From positions 40,245,727 through 40,309,726 of the forward strand of contig CM046453.1 in the NCBI GenBank assembly GCA_025506515.1: 64,000 bases of DNA, read 5' to 3'. Below the pieces are notes generated by a model that was not told where the DNA came from, ran no database searches, and saw nothing but the letters and a program-made list of their open reading frames with translations. The translations under genes were made by a program, and so were the position numbers. Positions 21,664 to 33,500 of this stretch are shown piece by piece. Origin of the DNA: Flaveria trinervia. Taxonomy: Eukaryota > Streptophyta > Magnoliopsida > Asterales > Asteraceae. How positions within the stretch are numbered: the stretch's first letter is position 1; the number at the start of each line of letters is the position of its first letter.

Positions 21664-22936
21664 TTCTTTATGATAAATGCAGGGTTCTTTCGCATGTCAA
21701 AGGAGTATCTGGTATGTAGACAATGGAGGATCTATGCATATGACTGGGAGCAGTTCTCTTCTTAATGACTACTCTCATGGAAAGAAGGGATTTGTTTCAT
21801 TTGGAAATGATACCAAGGGTAACATCATTGGGAAAGGATATGTGTCTAATGTAGATATCAGATTTTGATGATGTTAACCATGTGGAGAATCTTAAGAATA
21901 ATCTACTGAGTGTCAGTCAGATGTGTGATAAAGGGCATGTTGCACTTTTCACCAGCCAGAACTGCAGGATTCTGGCTTCCCAAGTTCAGAAGCTGATTGA
22001 CAAGGTATTGGATGAACATACACTCCTCAAGGCCAACAGGATTGGAAGAGTATATGCCCTGGATTTGTCAAAGAAGATTGATTTGAAGGGTCATCCTTGC
22101 CTGTTCTCCAAAGCCTCTCCTCAGGAATTTAAACTATGGCATAGAAGGCTGGGTCATGTTAATCTCAAAAACATGAATCAGCTGATCCACAATAGTTTAG
22201 TGAGAGGTCTACCAATAAAGGATTTCCATTGTGATGAAACCTGCACTGCTTGTTTGAAAGGAAAACAGCACAAAGTCTCATTCCCTCCTATTGAAGAACC
22301 TAAGTCCACTGCCTGCTTGCAGTTACTGCACATGGATATATTCGGTCCTGTGAGAGTGATGAGCATGGCAAAGAAGAAAAACTGTCTGGTAATTGTGGAT
22401 GATTACTCCAGATTTGTATGGACTTTCTTCTTGCATTCAAAGGATGAGGTTGCTGAAACGATTATAAACTTTGTGTTGTATGTTGAGAAGCAGTATTCCC
22501 TATCAGTCAAGTGTATAAGGAGTGATAATGGAACTGAATTCAGAAACCATACACTTAAAGATTTTTATCTATCAAAGGGAATCAAGAGGCAGTTTAGCAT
22601 TCCAAGGACTCCAGAACAAAATGGAGTAATGGAGAGAAAGAATAGGACCGTAATTGAAGTTGCAAGGTCTATGTTGGCTGACTCTGGTTTGCCATTGACC
22701 TTTTGGGCTGAAGCTGTCAATACAGCTTGCTATGTGCAGAATAGAGTTCTAGTAAATCAGATGTTGATGAAGACTCCATATGAAGTTCTACATCATTTGG
22801 CTCCTCTAATTTCATTTTTCAAAGCCTTTGGGTGTCCTTGTTTCATTCTCAACCCAAAGGATCAACTCCACAAATTTGATCCTACGGTGGATGCAAGGTA
22901 TTTTGTAGGTTATTCATCCACATGCAAGGCTTATTG
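21664..22936 (+). pseudogene. pol: Element D protease and integrase
   Basis: The protease segment W-Y-V-D-N-G-G-S-M-H-M-T is at 21712-21750; the motif D-S-G of E and G is D-N-G here, a likely inactivating change. After a one-base shift near 21868 the reading frame stays open from 21882 to 22935. It includes the pre-integrase domain (WHRRLGHVN near 22138; C-x2-C near 22245) and the integrase core with its three acidic residues in HMDIFGP (22330), IRSDNGTEF (22515) and NGVMERKN (22622). It ends at a TGA replacing Arg (22936). This is the longest intact stretch in D. Confidence 0.88.
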
Positions 22937-23506
22937 AGTCTTCAACTGCAGAACAAAGATAGTTGAAGAAACCTTGCATGTCAAATTCAATGAAACTCCA
23001 AAGGATAAAATTCCACAAAACCCTATGGAGTTGTTTGATTTAGACATACTGCAATATGTTCCTTATCAACCTTCAGCTGTTGCAGATCATGTGGATAAAT
23101 CATCTTCTGTAGAAAGTATTCCACCTAGTGGTACTGAAGAAGATGATGATATTAGTACTCACCTTTTCAAGTTTAGTGACCAACTACCTGCGTCTGCTAA
23201 ACATGATGTTCGTGTAGCTTCAGCAGCTCCATCCACAACAAATGCTGATGAGATTTTTGACTCCTCTACATCATGTGAATTGCCATCTCATACTTGGTTT
23301 CAAGAATCTGGATCAACATCTGTTGCTGCTGAACCAGCTACAAACACTTGCACTGATCTTATAGTGTACCAAGAGCTGAAGAATCATCCCATGTCTCAAA
23401 TCATTGGTGATATCAATGCTGGTGTCTCAACTAGAAGTCAATTGTCCAACTTCTGCTTCTATGCTCTCTTCATCAGTCAGCTAGTGCCAAGAACTATCAT
23501 GTTGCT
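22937..23506 (+). pseudogene. pol: Element D hinge between integrase and RT
   Basis: After the TGA the same protein continues (VEETLHVKFNETPKDKIP..., 22967-23030) and runs through a Ser/Thr/Asp-rich linker to the IIGDINAGVSTRSQLSNFCFY segment (23400-23460), the usual lead-in to copia RT. Confidence 0.8.
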
Positions 23507-25008
23507 TTGAGAGACAATGGATGGGTTGAAGCCATGCAGCTTGAGCTACTTCAGTTCAAAAAGCAGCAAGTGTGGGAACAGGTTCCTCTACCCCCAGGTA
23601 AGTGTGCAAAAGGCACTAAATGGGTGTTTAGGAATAAAACTGATGAAAAGGGGATTATTGTCAAGAGCAAGGCTAGACTGGTTGTACAAGGGTTTTCACA
23701 AGAAGAAGGTATTGATTATGATGAAACCTTTGCTCTGTAGCCAGACTAGAGGCAATTAGATTGTTCTTAGCCTATGCTACACTCCACAATCTTAAAGTTT
23801 TTCAAATGGATGTCAAAAGTGCCTTTTTATATGGTAAAATAAAAGAAGAGGTTTATGTGTGTCAACCACCAGGTTTTGAGGACAATAAACATCCTGATTG
23901 GGTATATAAATTTGATAAGGCTCTTTATGGGTTGAAGCAAGCTCCTAGAGCCTGGTATGAAACACTTTCAAATTTTCTTCTTAAAAATAATTTCATTAGA
24001 GGCTCCATAGATAAAACTTTGTTTATTAAGAAAGTGGATCAGCATAAGCTACTTGTTCAAATTTATGTTGATGATATAATTGTTGCATCCTCTGATCCCT
24101 AGTTGTGTGATGATTTTACAAGTTTAATGAAACAAAAGTATGAAATGAGTGCAATGGGAGAATTACAGTTCTTTTTAGGCTTGCAAATCAAACAACAGGC
24201 TCATGGAACCTTCATTCATCAGTCAAAATATACAAAAGATCGTTTGAATAAGTTTGATTTACAAAATTGTAAGCCCTGTTCTACTCCCATGTGCAACACC
24301 ACACAACTGGATGCAGATCAGAAAGGTAAAGCTGTTGATGAAACACTCTACAGATGTATGATTGGGTCCTTGATGTACTTAACAGCTTCTAGACCAGATA
24401 TCATGTTTGCAACTTGTGTTTGTGCTAGATTTCAGGCTGCTCCTAAAGAGTCTCATTTGATTGCAGTCAAGAGGATCTTTAGATATCTGCAAGGTACACA
24501 ATCTCTAGGTCTTTGGTATTCCACTGGACACTGTTGCAAATTAGTTGCTTTTTCTGATAGTGACTATGCAGGGTGTAAGTTAACGAGAAAGTCAACTTCT
24601 GGTGGATGTCAATTCCTAGGCAACTGTTTGATTTCTTGGCAGAGTAAGAAACAAACATCTGTTGCTACATCCACTACTAAAGCAAAGTACATTGCTGCTG
24701 CAAGTTATACATCTCAGGTACTCTGGCCTCAGAACCAACTATTGGATTATGGCATTACAGAGACTAAGACTCCATTATTAATGGATAGTGCTTCAGCTCT
24801 GTGCATTGTCAAGAATCCAGTCCAGCACTCTAGGACCAAACATATAGAGATTAGACACCATTTTATTCGGGATTGTTTTGAAAAAGGTCTCATTGATCCA
24901 AAGTTTGTGCCCAGTGCTGATGAGCTTGCAGATATATTTACTAAGCCTTTGGATAGTTCAACTTTCCAAGACCTTGTGTTAAGGATTGGTATGCTGCTGC
25001 TAGAATAA
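23507..25008 (+). pseudogene. pol: Element D reverse transcriptase and RNase H
   Basis: RT starts with W-V-E-A-M near 23521. A frameshift occurs at about 23738, and the first catalytic Asp in FQMDVKSAF is at about 23800. YVDDI is at 24064-24078. A TAG replaces Gln at 24100-24102, after which the frame is open to the natural TAA at 25006-25008. RNase H has SDSDYAG (24555), TTKAKYIAAAS (24675; the usual Glu of the TEAEY motif is Lys-Ala-Lys), DSASAL (24785) and the C-terminal FVPSADELADIFTKPL segment. Nearly intact but for three or four lesions. Confidence 0.88.
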
Positions 25009-25681
25009 GTGATAACTACTGATGATCTCAGTAAACAAGTACTGATGATCATTAGTAAACATGTCACAAATATGTACTGATTCTGTTACAAACTACTGAT
25101 GTAGTTATAACTACTGATGTCAGTAAAAATAGATAAGTACTGATGTCCTATGAAACCACTAAAAACAGCTAAAAACTCTTATGAGTAAGTGTTGAGGACA
25201 ATATGAAACAGCTGCTATGCTAAGAATTGATGAAAACTACTGATGAGAATTTTCTCTTCAGTCGTTTCCACAAATTGCTGTTTCACCCTAAACAGCTGAT
25301 GACAAACCATGTCTTCAGTAGTTTCATAACTACTGATGACTAACACCAAGTCCTCAGTTGTTGTAAACAACTGATGAGAAAACCATGTCTTCAGTAGTTT
25401 CACAACTACTGATGACTAACACCAAGTCCTCAGTTGTTTCCAACACCTGAAGACAAAACCAAGGTTTTCAGTAGTTTCACAACTACTGATGACTAAAACC
25501 ATGTCTTCAGTTGTTTTCAAACGTCTGATAGTTAAAACCAAGTCTTCAGTTGTTTTCATACAACTGCTGATAACACCAACACTTTCAATCGTTTTCTTTT
25601 CCGCCTTTTCTTAACCTATAAATACCTGCACTTATAGCCAAACGTTTCATTATCCGTTTTCAAATCTTTTCTCTCTCAACA
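25009..25681 (+). other. Element D spacer between pol and ORF3
   Basis: No gene. It is an irregular array of ACTACTGATG, CTTCAGTAGTTTC and AACTGATGA-type elements (25010-25570) with the same core words as the LTR (CAGTAGTT, CTTCAG, CAGCTG). It ends in a TATA box at 25617-25624 and a 57-bp pyrimidine-rich leader before the ORF3 ATG. E has the equivalent on the minus strand. Confidence 0.8.
25610..25626 (+). promoter_or_regulatory. TATA box before element D ORF3
   Basis: TATAAATA at 25617-25624, 58 bases before the ORF3 ATG at 25682. The 17-base context CTTAACCTATAAATACC is identical to the LTR TATA region of the F-family solo LTR (10790-10806). E has CCCTATAAATACC at the equivalent place. Confidence 0.6.
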
Positions 25682-28600
25682 ATGGCGACCATGAAACTCA
25701 AACCCCGACATAACTGTGTTGCCTACCTTTCGAAATCGGCTTTCTGGAACAAGTTTGATACTACCATCGATCTTATGGTGGATTTCCAATACCGAATAGC
25801 CTTTCTTCTGAATCCTACCATATACCCTGATCCTTAACCCAGTTCTGGACCAACGTCTCTGTAACAACTGGTGAGAATGATAGCCAAATCACTCTATCAG
25901 AAATAGGTGCTCATCACCCCAACATCATTCGCAAAACCCTAAATTTGCATGATGGCACCTATACTAAAGAATACCCGGAAGGCACCACTGATATGTCTTT
26001 CATCAATAACGGGTATGCAGGCGACTTAAGTGCTACAACCATTCTTAAAAAGCACTTCCATGATGCCGAAAGACTTATATTTCATATGGTGAATGGCTGC
26101 CTTGCTTCAAAGACATCTTCTTGGGATCAAATGTCTTCACAGTGGCAACAGGTATTGTACTCTATCTTTGAATGCCAAAATCTAAATTTTTCTGAGATAG
26201 TGTTCACGGAACTAAAGGATCTGGCTCAGAAACCTGTGGCAAACAGATGGTTACTTTATCCCAGGTTTCTGATGGCCATATTTTGAATCAATTAAAATCT
26301 GATGGCCTTGTTGGTCTTGGGGTCCCTGCTCCAGCTGTTTTAACTGAGGTATACTCCAGACATAACTCAGACCCTACTCTAAAAGGGGCTGCCCGAATGC
26401 TAAATCCCAAGCAGACGGAACCCACAGCCTCCACTTCTAGATCCAAAGTCCCCACCAAACCCAAATCCAAAAAAGCCCAAAAAGGCTACTCAGGGAGATG
26501 AGTCCCCTGAGGATGCCCCTGTACCTCCAATACAGGAAGAACATACTGGTTATAACCCCCCAGTTTTGTCCAAGACTCAACCTGCTGAAGCCGTACATGT
26601 ATCCTCTCAACAGGATCATGTTGCAACCACAATTGGGGATCCCACATTACTGGAACCTATCTCAATTGAGAGGGTTACCATTATAGAGAACCTCTCACCC
26701 CGGGTGCAATCTGCTTCGGACCAATCTCCACATGCAACCGCCCCTCAAAGCCCAACACTGGTAGTTGCTAAAGTGCTGAGTCAGTTGTATTCCTCACCCC
26801 CTCCCCGGAAACCAATTAACACTAGGCATACCTCAACAATTGAGGGGGAGGATCAAAATGCTTGTGATAAGCCACAACAGAGGGGTTACAATGTTCAATC
26901 TCCAAGTGTAGAAAAGGAGGTTAGAACATCTGGTAAGGCTGCCACTTATACTGATTTAGCAAATGATCAGGATGAAGTTGGTAACATCTATAAGACCTCA
27001 CTAGAGGCAACTACCAATGAAGGACATAGTTCTGAGGTAGGAAGTCCCCAGTATCAAGAACAAGGGGCACATGCATCCACTGATCTACACTAAGAGCATG
27101 TTCATCCTGATTCAATTAGGAGGTTAGGTGATTCAACAAAGACTGATGATGACCTGGGCTTTTTCTATGATGTTTTAGCCCATAATACCATCCTAGAGAA
27201 TGAGGTAAGCAGACTCAAAGAGCTGCTAGCCAAAATGTCTCAGGATCAAAGTCCATCTACCCCAATAACCACACGGATGGCACCTTCAACTGAAGGTTCA
27301 CCAAACACTTCGCCTACACACATAACTATGCCACTAGCCTCTGCCTTTGGCACCACCTCTCAGGGACAGAACCCCTCTGAGCAGATGGTTGCGATCTTTC
27401 AAAACTCCTTACCTCTCATCACTCCAATCATTACTGAGATTCTGCATAAAGCCATAGATGATGCTGTTCACAAATCTACAAACCCTCATTGATGATGTTG
27501 TTCACAAATCTCTTTCTGCCTTTCAAGCCCCTAATCCCAATGCAACCAAAAAGGGGGAGACTACTAAGGCAGTGAAAGAAAAGAAAAGGAAAAGAGTTGA
27601 TGATGAGAAAGAACCTGAAAAAGAGAAAGAGGTGGAGAAAGAACTTATCTCAGAATAGCTGATCACATACAAGCGAAAGAAAAGTGCTGAGTCAAAAGCT
27701 GATGAAGAAAAATTCGTAGAAGATCTTGTCAAAGATGCTGATGAAGCTCACAGTAGATCCATAGATAAAATTATAGATCAGCTCTTTAGAAATGGTCATG
27801 ACACAGCCACATTAGACTCTGAGATGAGAAGGCTGGAAATAGAAGAGACTCAAACAAGATGGGCTGGTTATAGTGTGTTGGAAAGGGAAAGATTGGAGAT
27901 AATGATCAGATTCATTGCCAAATACCTTGGAAGATCATTGATAGAGATAAAGTCCTGGTCCAGAGATAGTATCTTGAAGATAACCAAGAAAATCTGCTTT
28001 GCTGGAGGGTTGATCATCGAAGCACTGGATGAAGCAGGTGCAGGGAAGAGAACTGAAATGGCAAAGCTCTCCAAAGCCAAACTCACCACCAAAATGCTAG
28101 ATCAGTCTTCTCAAACTCCTACTCAAACACAACCCTCATATCTAAAATCTCCCAAATCTATTCCTAAGCCAAAGCCACCCACAACTCAACCCACAAAACC
28201 AATCCCTTTACCCCAAAAACCACCTCAAACCTTACCCAGTGATACACCCAGAAAGAGGAGGAGTGTGTTGAGGGTAGAAGAAGATGAAGAAGAGGATGGT
28301 GATGAAGATTGTCTGCCAATCTCTGTTGTTCTAAACTTTAAAACACCTGAGCACACAAGTCAACAACTGATTACACCTGACTTGCAAATGCAAATGGTGA
28401 AGGTAAAGATTGAAGAAGCAGAAGCAGAACGATGAGCAGTTTCTCAAGATGGTTGACAAGGATTTCCCTCAGTCCTCATCCATTCAAGAAATGAAGAAAC
28501 AAGCTCTGAGGCTGTACACTCTTAGACATACTTTTCAACATCAAAAAGAAAGAGTGTGGATTTGGCCAGACCCCAGGGTATGTTCTAGAATTCATAAGAA

Positions 28601-29021
28601 GAATATACCAAGTAGATATCATGGCCAAGTGAAAAAGACCTTGAATGCTGCAATTATGTTGGCCATGGTAGTCTCACCCTGGGAAATGATTGTAGAATTC
28701 AAGAGAGCTCACAACTCCAAGACAACCCCTCAATCTATTCTTGAGAACAAAATGATCAAGAAAGGGTTATTATACAAAAGACTTGAAGATCTTCACAAGA
28801 GTGAACTCCAGTTGTTGCTTGAAGGCTCTCACCCTGATGAATTTACTTACAGAGAGATAACAACTGTGGAGTTGAAGAATGGAAAGACAGTGAGATACCT
28901 GCCTGAGTATTATGGCCCAGAGTTCTTCGAGGGAGAAGCAGAAAAACTCAACAAGGAGGAACAAGTTGTTCTCCTTGAGGCCTATGCTAGTGAGTCTTAC
29001 AAACTCATTAATGGGAATTAG
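25682..29021 (+). pseudogene. Element D ORF3, unknown function, 1.1 thousand codons
   Basis: The ATG at 25682 and stop TAG at 29019-29021 are shared by position with E. Parts: an N-terminal domain of about 270 residues (HNCVAYL, FW..FD, QFWTNVSVTTGEND, SSWDQMSSQWQQVLYSI, YPRFLMAI, to 26460); a Pro/Ser/Thr/Gln-rich middle (26460-27100); a short coiled coil (27150-27240); a basic stretch with KEKKRKRVDDEK (27575-27610, possible nuclear signal); a helical block (27720-28110); a Pro-rich and acidic linker (28110-28310); a C-terminal domain (28410-29018) with KERVWIWPDPRV and YLPEYYGPEFF. I see no signal peptide or membrane helix, so it is not an obvious envelope. Frameshifts lie near 25838, 26285, 26490 and 28430, with stops at 27091 and 27490. 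Confidence 0.75.
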
Positions 29022-29227
29022 GTTTCATGGTTGGGACAAGACTCTGTGTCCAGTTTCCCCAAGACAGAGTTCCCTTCCATACTTACCCAATCAAAAGATT
29101 AGAAACCTTTTCCCGGCCTGTGCTTAACTGATTACCTCTGAAGCTGATCAAGAGGGTGTTTCTGCCAAGAATAAGTGGGATCATCAATAAGTTTAGACGT
29201 TTTGGCTGCATTGGTTCAGGGGGAGTT
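29022..29227 (+). other. 3' untranslated region and polypurine tract of element D
   Basis: About 200 bases after the ORF3 stop. The purine-rich GGTTCAGGGGGAGTT at 29213-29227 directly precedes the 3' LTR start TGTTAGG and matches the tract of E (read on the minus strand, 30379-30393). Confidence 0.8.
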
Positions 29228-29519
29228 TGTTAGGCCAAAAGAACAAATGAGCCTGATCAGAAAAACCTCTAAGTCCCACAGACATTGCAACTGCTGAAGA
29301 AGATCACAACAGCTGAAGACATCAGCTGATTACAAGGTCTGAAGACAAGATCTGAAGACTTCTACTGAAGAAAAAGTCTGAAAGCAAAGGCTAAAGACAA
29401 AGTCTGAAAGAAAAGTACTAAAGACAAAGCTCAAAGTAAAGTACTTAAGACAAAGTCTGAAAGAAAAGTATTGAAGACAAAGTCTGAAAGAAAAGTACTG
29501 AAGACAAAGTCTGAAGAAC
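29228..29519 (+). repeat. 3' LTR of element D, left part
   Basis: TGTTAGG start, 27-bp array (29380-29515), then cut by element E. The rest of the LTR is at 41633-42125. The AGAAC duplication (29515-29519 and 41628-41632) proves the join. Confidence 0.92.
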
Positions 29520-30378
29520 TGTTAGGATCAGTGATCTACATTTGATTGATTAGCGAGTATTGCAGCGGAAATCAAACAATGAATTAGACAATTCACAAGA
29601 ATACAATTGATATTCAAAGTAAGAGCAAACAATTATAGAAAGAAGTCTGCAAATCAAATATTTCATTCAATACGCGCTTTCAGGGTGGCAAAATGTCACC
29701 CATACAATCATGTCAATCATCCCTTATATAAGAATGTCGTGGTGGAACATTCCTTATATAGGAGATGTGATGTCTGCTGATGTCATTTGATAGTGACATC
29801 TAATAGAATTATTCAGACTACTGAAAGTTAACACAACTACTGAAGATGTCAAAACAGCTGACATCTTCTTACAAAAATACTAAGTGTTAACACTACAACT
29901 ACTGAAAAGAAACTATTGAAACTACAACGACTGAAGAACATGCTCTTCAGTCGTTTTACAGATACTAAAACATAAAAGAAAAACTACTGAAAGGAAGCCA
30001 TCACAACAACTGAAGAATGCTTCTTCAGCCGTTGTAACAAACTCTGAAGGCTTCAGTACATGTACTTGAACTTCAGTTGTTGTCATGAGCTGATGTCTTC
30101 ATTCTTTGTACTTCAGCTGTTGACCTTTAATACTTTAGTCATCAGCTGTTGATCTTCAGACTTTGGTCTTCAGCTGTTGAAGTCTCCAGTACTTTAGTCT
30201 TCAGCTGTTGATCTTCAGACTTTGGTCTTCAGCTGTTGAAGTCTTCAGTACTTTAGTCTTTAGCTGTTGAAGTCTTCAGACTTTGTCAAACAGCTGATCA
30301 AGTCTTCAGTAGTTGTTGTGATGTCTGTGGGACTTAGAGGTTTTTCTGATCAGGCTCATTGGTTATTTTGGTCCAACA
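29520..30378 (-). repeat. 3' LTR of element E
   Basis: 859 bp, reading TGTTGGACC to CCTAACA on the minus strand. It contains CTTCAG/CAGCTG arrays and two TATATAA boxes about 35 bp apart (near 29725 and 29755). Pairs with 40765-41627. Confidence 0.93.
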
Positions 30379-30598
30379 AAATCCCCCTGAACCAATACAG
30401 CCAAAACCTCTAAACTTATTCAAGATGTCCCACTTATTATGGCAGAAAGATTTGGTCTTTTTGTCTTCTAGATCAGCTCAGAAGTGACCCATGTAAGCAC
30501 AGGCTTGGGAAGAAGTCTCAATGATCTGTTTGGCAAAGGATGAATGGGAACTCTGTCTTGGGGAACTGGACACAGAGCTGTTACCCCATCCATGAGAT
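30379..30598 (-). other. Polypurine tract and 3' untranslated region of element E
   Basis: The minus strand reads GGTTCAGGGGGATTT just before the LTR (30379-30393). The rest, up to the ORF3 stop at 30599, has no gene; short ORFs there are in the wrong frame. Confidence 0.75.
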
Positions 30599-33500
30599 CT
30601 ACTTCCCAACAATGAGTCTGTATGACTCCCTTGTATAGGCCTCAAGGAAGGTTTTCTGTTCCTCCATGGTAAGCTCTTTAGCTCCTCCTTCAAAAAGTGA
30701 TTCTGGCCCATAATATTCAGATAGGTATTTGACCTGTTTCCCATTTTTGAGTTCCACAGTTGTTATTACTCTATAAACAAATTCATCTGGGTGATTACCC
30801 TCTAAGAACAACTAGAGCTCATTCTTTCTAACTTCCTCAAGCCTCTTATATACTAACCCCTTTTTCACCATTTTATTTTCCAGCTTCTTTTGTGGGTTCA
30901 GGTTAGCTTTATAGGCTTTCTTGAAGTCATCTAGGATTTCCCAGGGTGATACTACAAAGACCAGTGAGATCACTTCATCTACAATCTTCTTCACCTGGCC
31001 AATGTATCTCTGTGGAATGTTTTTCTTGTGAATCCTATGAGACACCCTGGGATAAGGCCAAATCCTCACTCTCTCCTTTTGATATTGAAATGTATGTTTA
31101 ACAGTGTATAACCTGAGAGCGTGCTTCTTCATGTTGATGATTGAAGATGTGGCAGCATATGCTTTGTCAACTCTCCTCAACAATCCTCATCATGTTGTTT
31201 ATGAAGTTCTTCTTCTTCTAGCTTCACTTTCACAATTTGTCTTTGAGTTTGAGGAGTAATTGTTGGGAGGTGACTTGTGGCCTTAGGCAATTGTATAATA
31301 GCTAAGATTGGCAGCCTATCTTCATCTTCATCATTATCTTCTTTTGGTGAGGATTTGGTGTGGGAATTTTGACAGGCTGTTCTAGCATTTTGGATGTGAG
31401 TTCGGCTTTAGATTGCTTGACTAGTTCAGTCCTGCTCCTAGCACCAGCTTCATTTAAGGCTTCAATAACCAATCCTTTTGTGTATACTTCAGACAAACAG
31501 ATCTTGGTGGTTATTGCCAAGATGTTGTCCCTGGACCATGCCTTGTTTTCAATCAATGATCTACCAAGATACTTTGCTATGAACCTGATCATGATTTCTA
31601 ACCTTTCCCTTCCAACACATCATAACTTGCCCATCTAGATTGGATTTCTTCAATCTCTAGTCTTCTGATTTCTGAGTCAAGTTTTTCAGTGTCGTGACCT
31701 TGCCTAAACAACTTATCAATGATGTTATCCATTGATCGGCTGTGTTCGGCATCAGCCTTCTTCACCATTGTCTCCAAGTCAGTCTCCTTTTCATTCTTCC
31801 TTTTCTTGTATGTGACATGAAAGTCTTTAGTACTCTCAGGCACTTTCTCCATGTGAGCATCCTTCACCTTCTCCTTCTCAGTTTCTTTCCTACCTGCAAT
31901 CCTCTTTCTTTTTGCTTTCACTGACTGAATCTCCCCCTTTTTGGTTGCATTGGTTGCAAGGGGTTGATTGTCAGAAAGCCTTTTGCTCACAACATCCTCT
32001 ATCAAGGGTTGTATAACTGAGGGAAGCCTCTCATCAAGGGTTTTAAGCACCATATCAGTGATAGTTGATGTGATGAGAGGTAAGGAATGTTGAAAGATAG
32101 CAGCTATTTGCTCAGGGGGGTTCTATCCCTGAGAAATAGTACCAGAAGCAGAAGCAGGTGGCTGAGTGTTTTGGAGTGGCTTTGTGTATGGGAGACCTTG
32201 AGAGGAAGGTGCCATCTGTGGGTTTTGAGGGGTAGATGGTCTTTGATCCTGAGAAATTTTGGTAAGCAGCTCTTTGAGTCTACTCACCTCATCCTCGAGG
32301 ATGGTGTTTTGGGCTAAAACATAATAAAAGAAGCCCAGGTCATCATCAGTGTTTACTGAATCACCTGACCTCCTGATAGAATCAGGATGAACATGCTGAG
32401 TGTAGATCAGTAGTAGCATGTGCCCCTTGGTCATGGTACTGGGGACTTCCTGCCTCAGGAACATGTCCTTCATCGGCAGTTGCCTCTGGTGAGGTCTTAT
32501 TGATAGTACCAAATTCATCTGATCATTTGCTGAAGCAGGAGAAGTGGCAACCTCACCAGAAATTCGAATCTTCGTTTCTACACTTGGAGATTGAATATGA
32601 TAACCCCTGTGCTGTGGGGTGTCAGAAGCACTTTGGTCCTCCCCCTCAATGGTTGGGGCTATCCCAATTTTGATTGGTATCTGGGGAGGAGGTGAGGAAT
32701 GCAACTGAGTCAGCACTTTGGCAATTATGATGGTAGGACTTTAGGGGGCGGTTGCAGTGGGAGAGGGTGTGAAGGCAGTATGCACCCGGGGAGAGTGGTG
32801 CGTTTCAATGGCAACCTCCTCAAGTGAGGAAGGTTCCAGATGTATAGGTGCCCCAGAGGTGGTTGCTACAGGCTCCTGTTGAGAGGAAACCTGAGCGGTT
32901 GAGGGTGAGTGAGTACGTGTATCTACTAGGGGGTTATGACCGGTAGATATAACCTGCGTTTGTGTTGCAGGGGCATCCTCAGGGGACTCATTTCCCTGAG
33001 TAGCCTTTTTGGCTTCCCTGTGTTTGGGTTTGCTGGGGACATTAGATTTGGAGGTGGTGGCTGTGGGTTCCAGCTGCATGGGTTTTCATAGTTTGGCAGC
33101 CAGTTTGAGTGACTGGTCTGAGTTGTGCCTGGAGTATACTTCGGCAATACAGCCGTGGCAGGGACTCCAAGGCCAACAAGTCCCTCAGCTTTCATCTGGT
33201 TTACTATAATGGCTATTAGGAACCAAGGATATAATATCCATCGGTTAGCTATAGGCTTGGAGGCCATATCCTTGAGTTCAAGAAATAATATTTCAGAAAA
33301 ATTTAAGCTTTGTTGGTCAAGGATAGAGAATAATACCTGTTGCCACCTCGTCGACATTTGATCCCAAGAAGAATTCTTAGGAGCTAAGCATACATTCACC
33401 ATATGAAAAATTAGTCGTTCCGCATCATGGAATGCTTCTTTATGATGGTAGAGGCGATGAGGTTACCCTGGTATCCATGTTGGGCAAATGATAGATCAAT

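Noticed and set aside
27523..27732. Ser/Phe-rich minus-strand ORF
   Set aside because: Antisense of the Lys/Glu-rich part of D ORF3.
25682..29021. ORF3 as a host gene captured by the element (for example a SNARE or longin protein)
   Set aside because: The label comes from automated annotation of similar sequences as I remember it; I see no SNARE coiled-coil motif or tail anchor, and its place before the polypurine tract in three families marks it as element-encoded.
25682..29021. ORF3 as a true envelope glycoprotein
   Set aside because: No signal peptide, no long hydrophobic helix and few Cys.
30478..30744. 88-residue minus-strand ORF at the end of E ORF3
   Set aside because: Wrong frame against the D homologue and running past the shared ORF3 stop into the 3' untranslated region.
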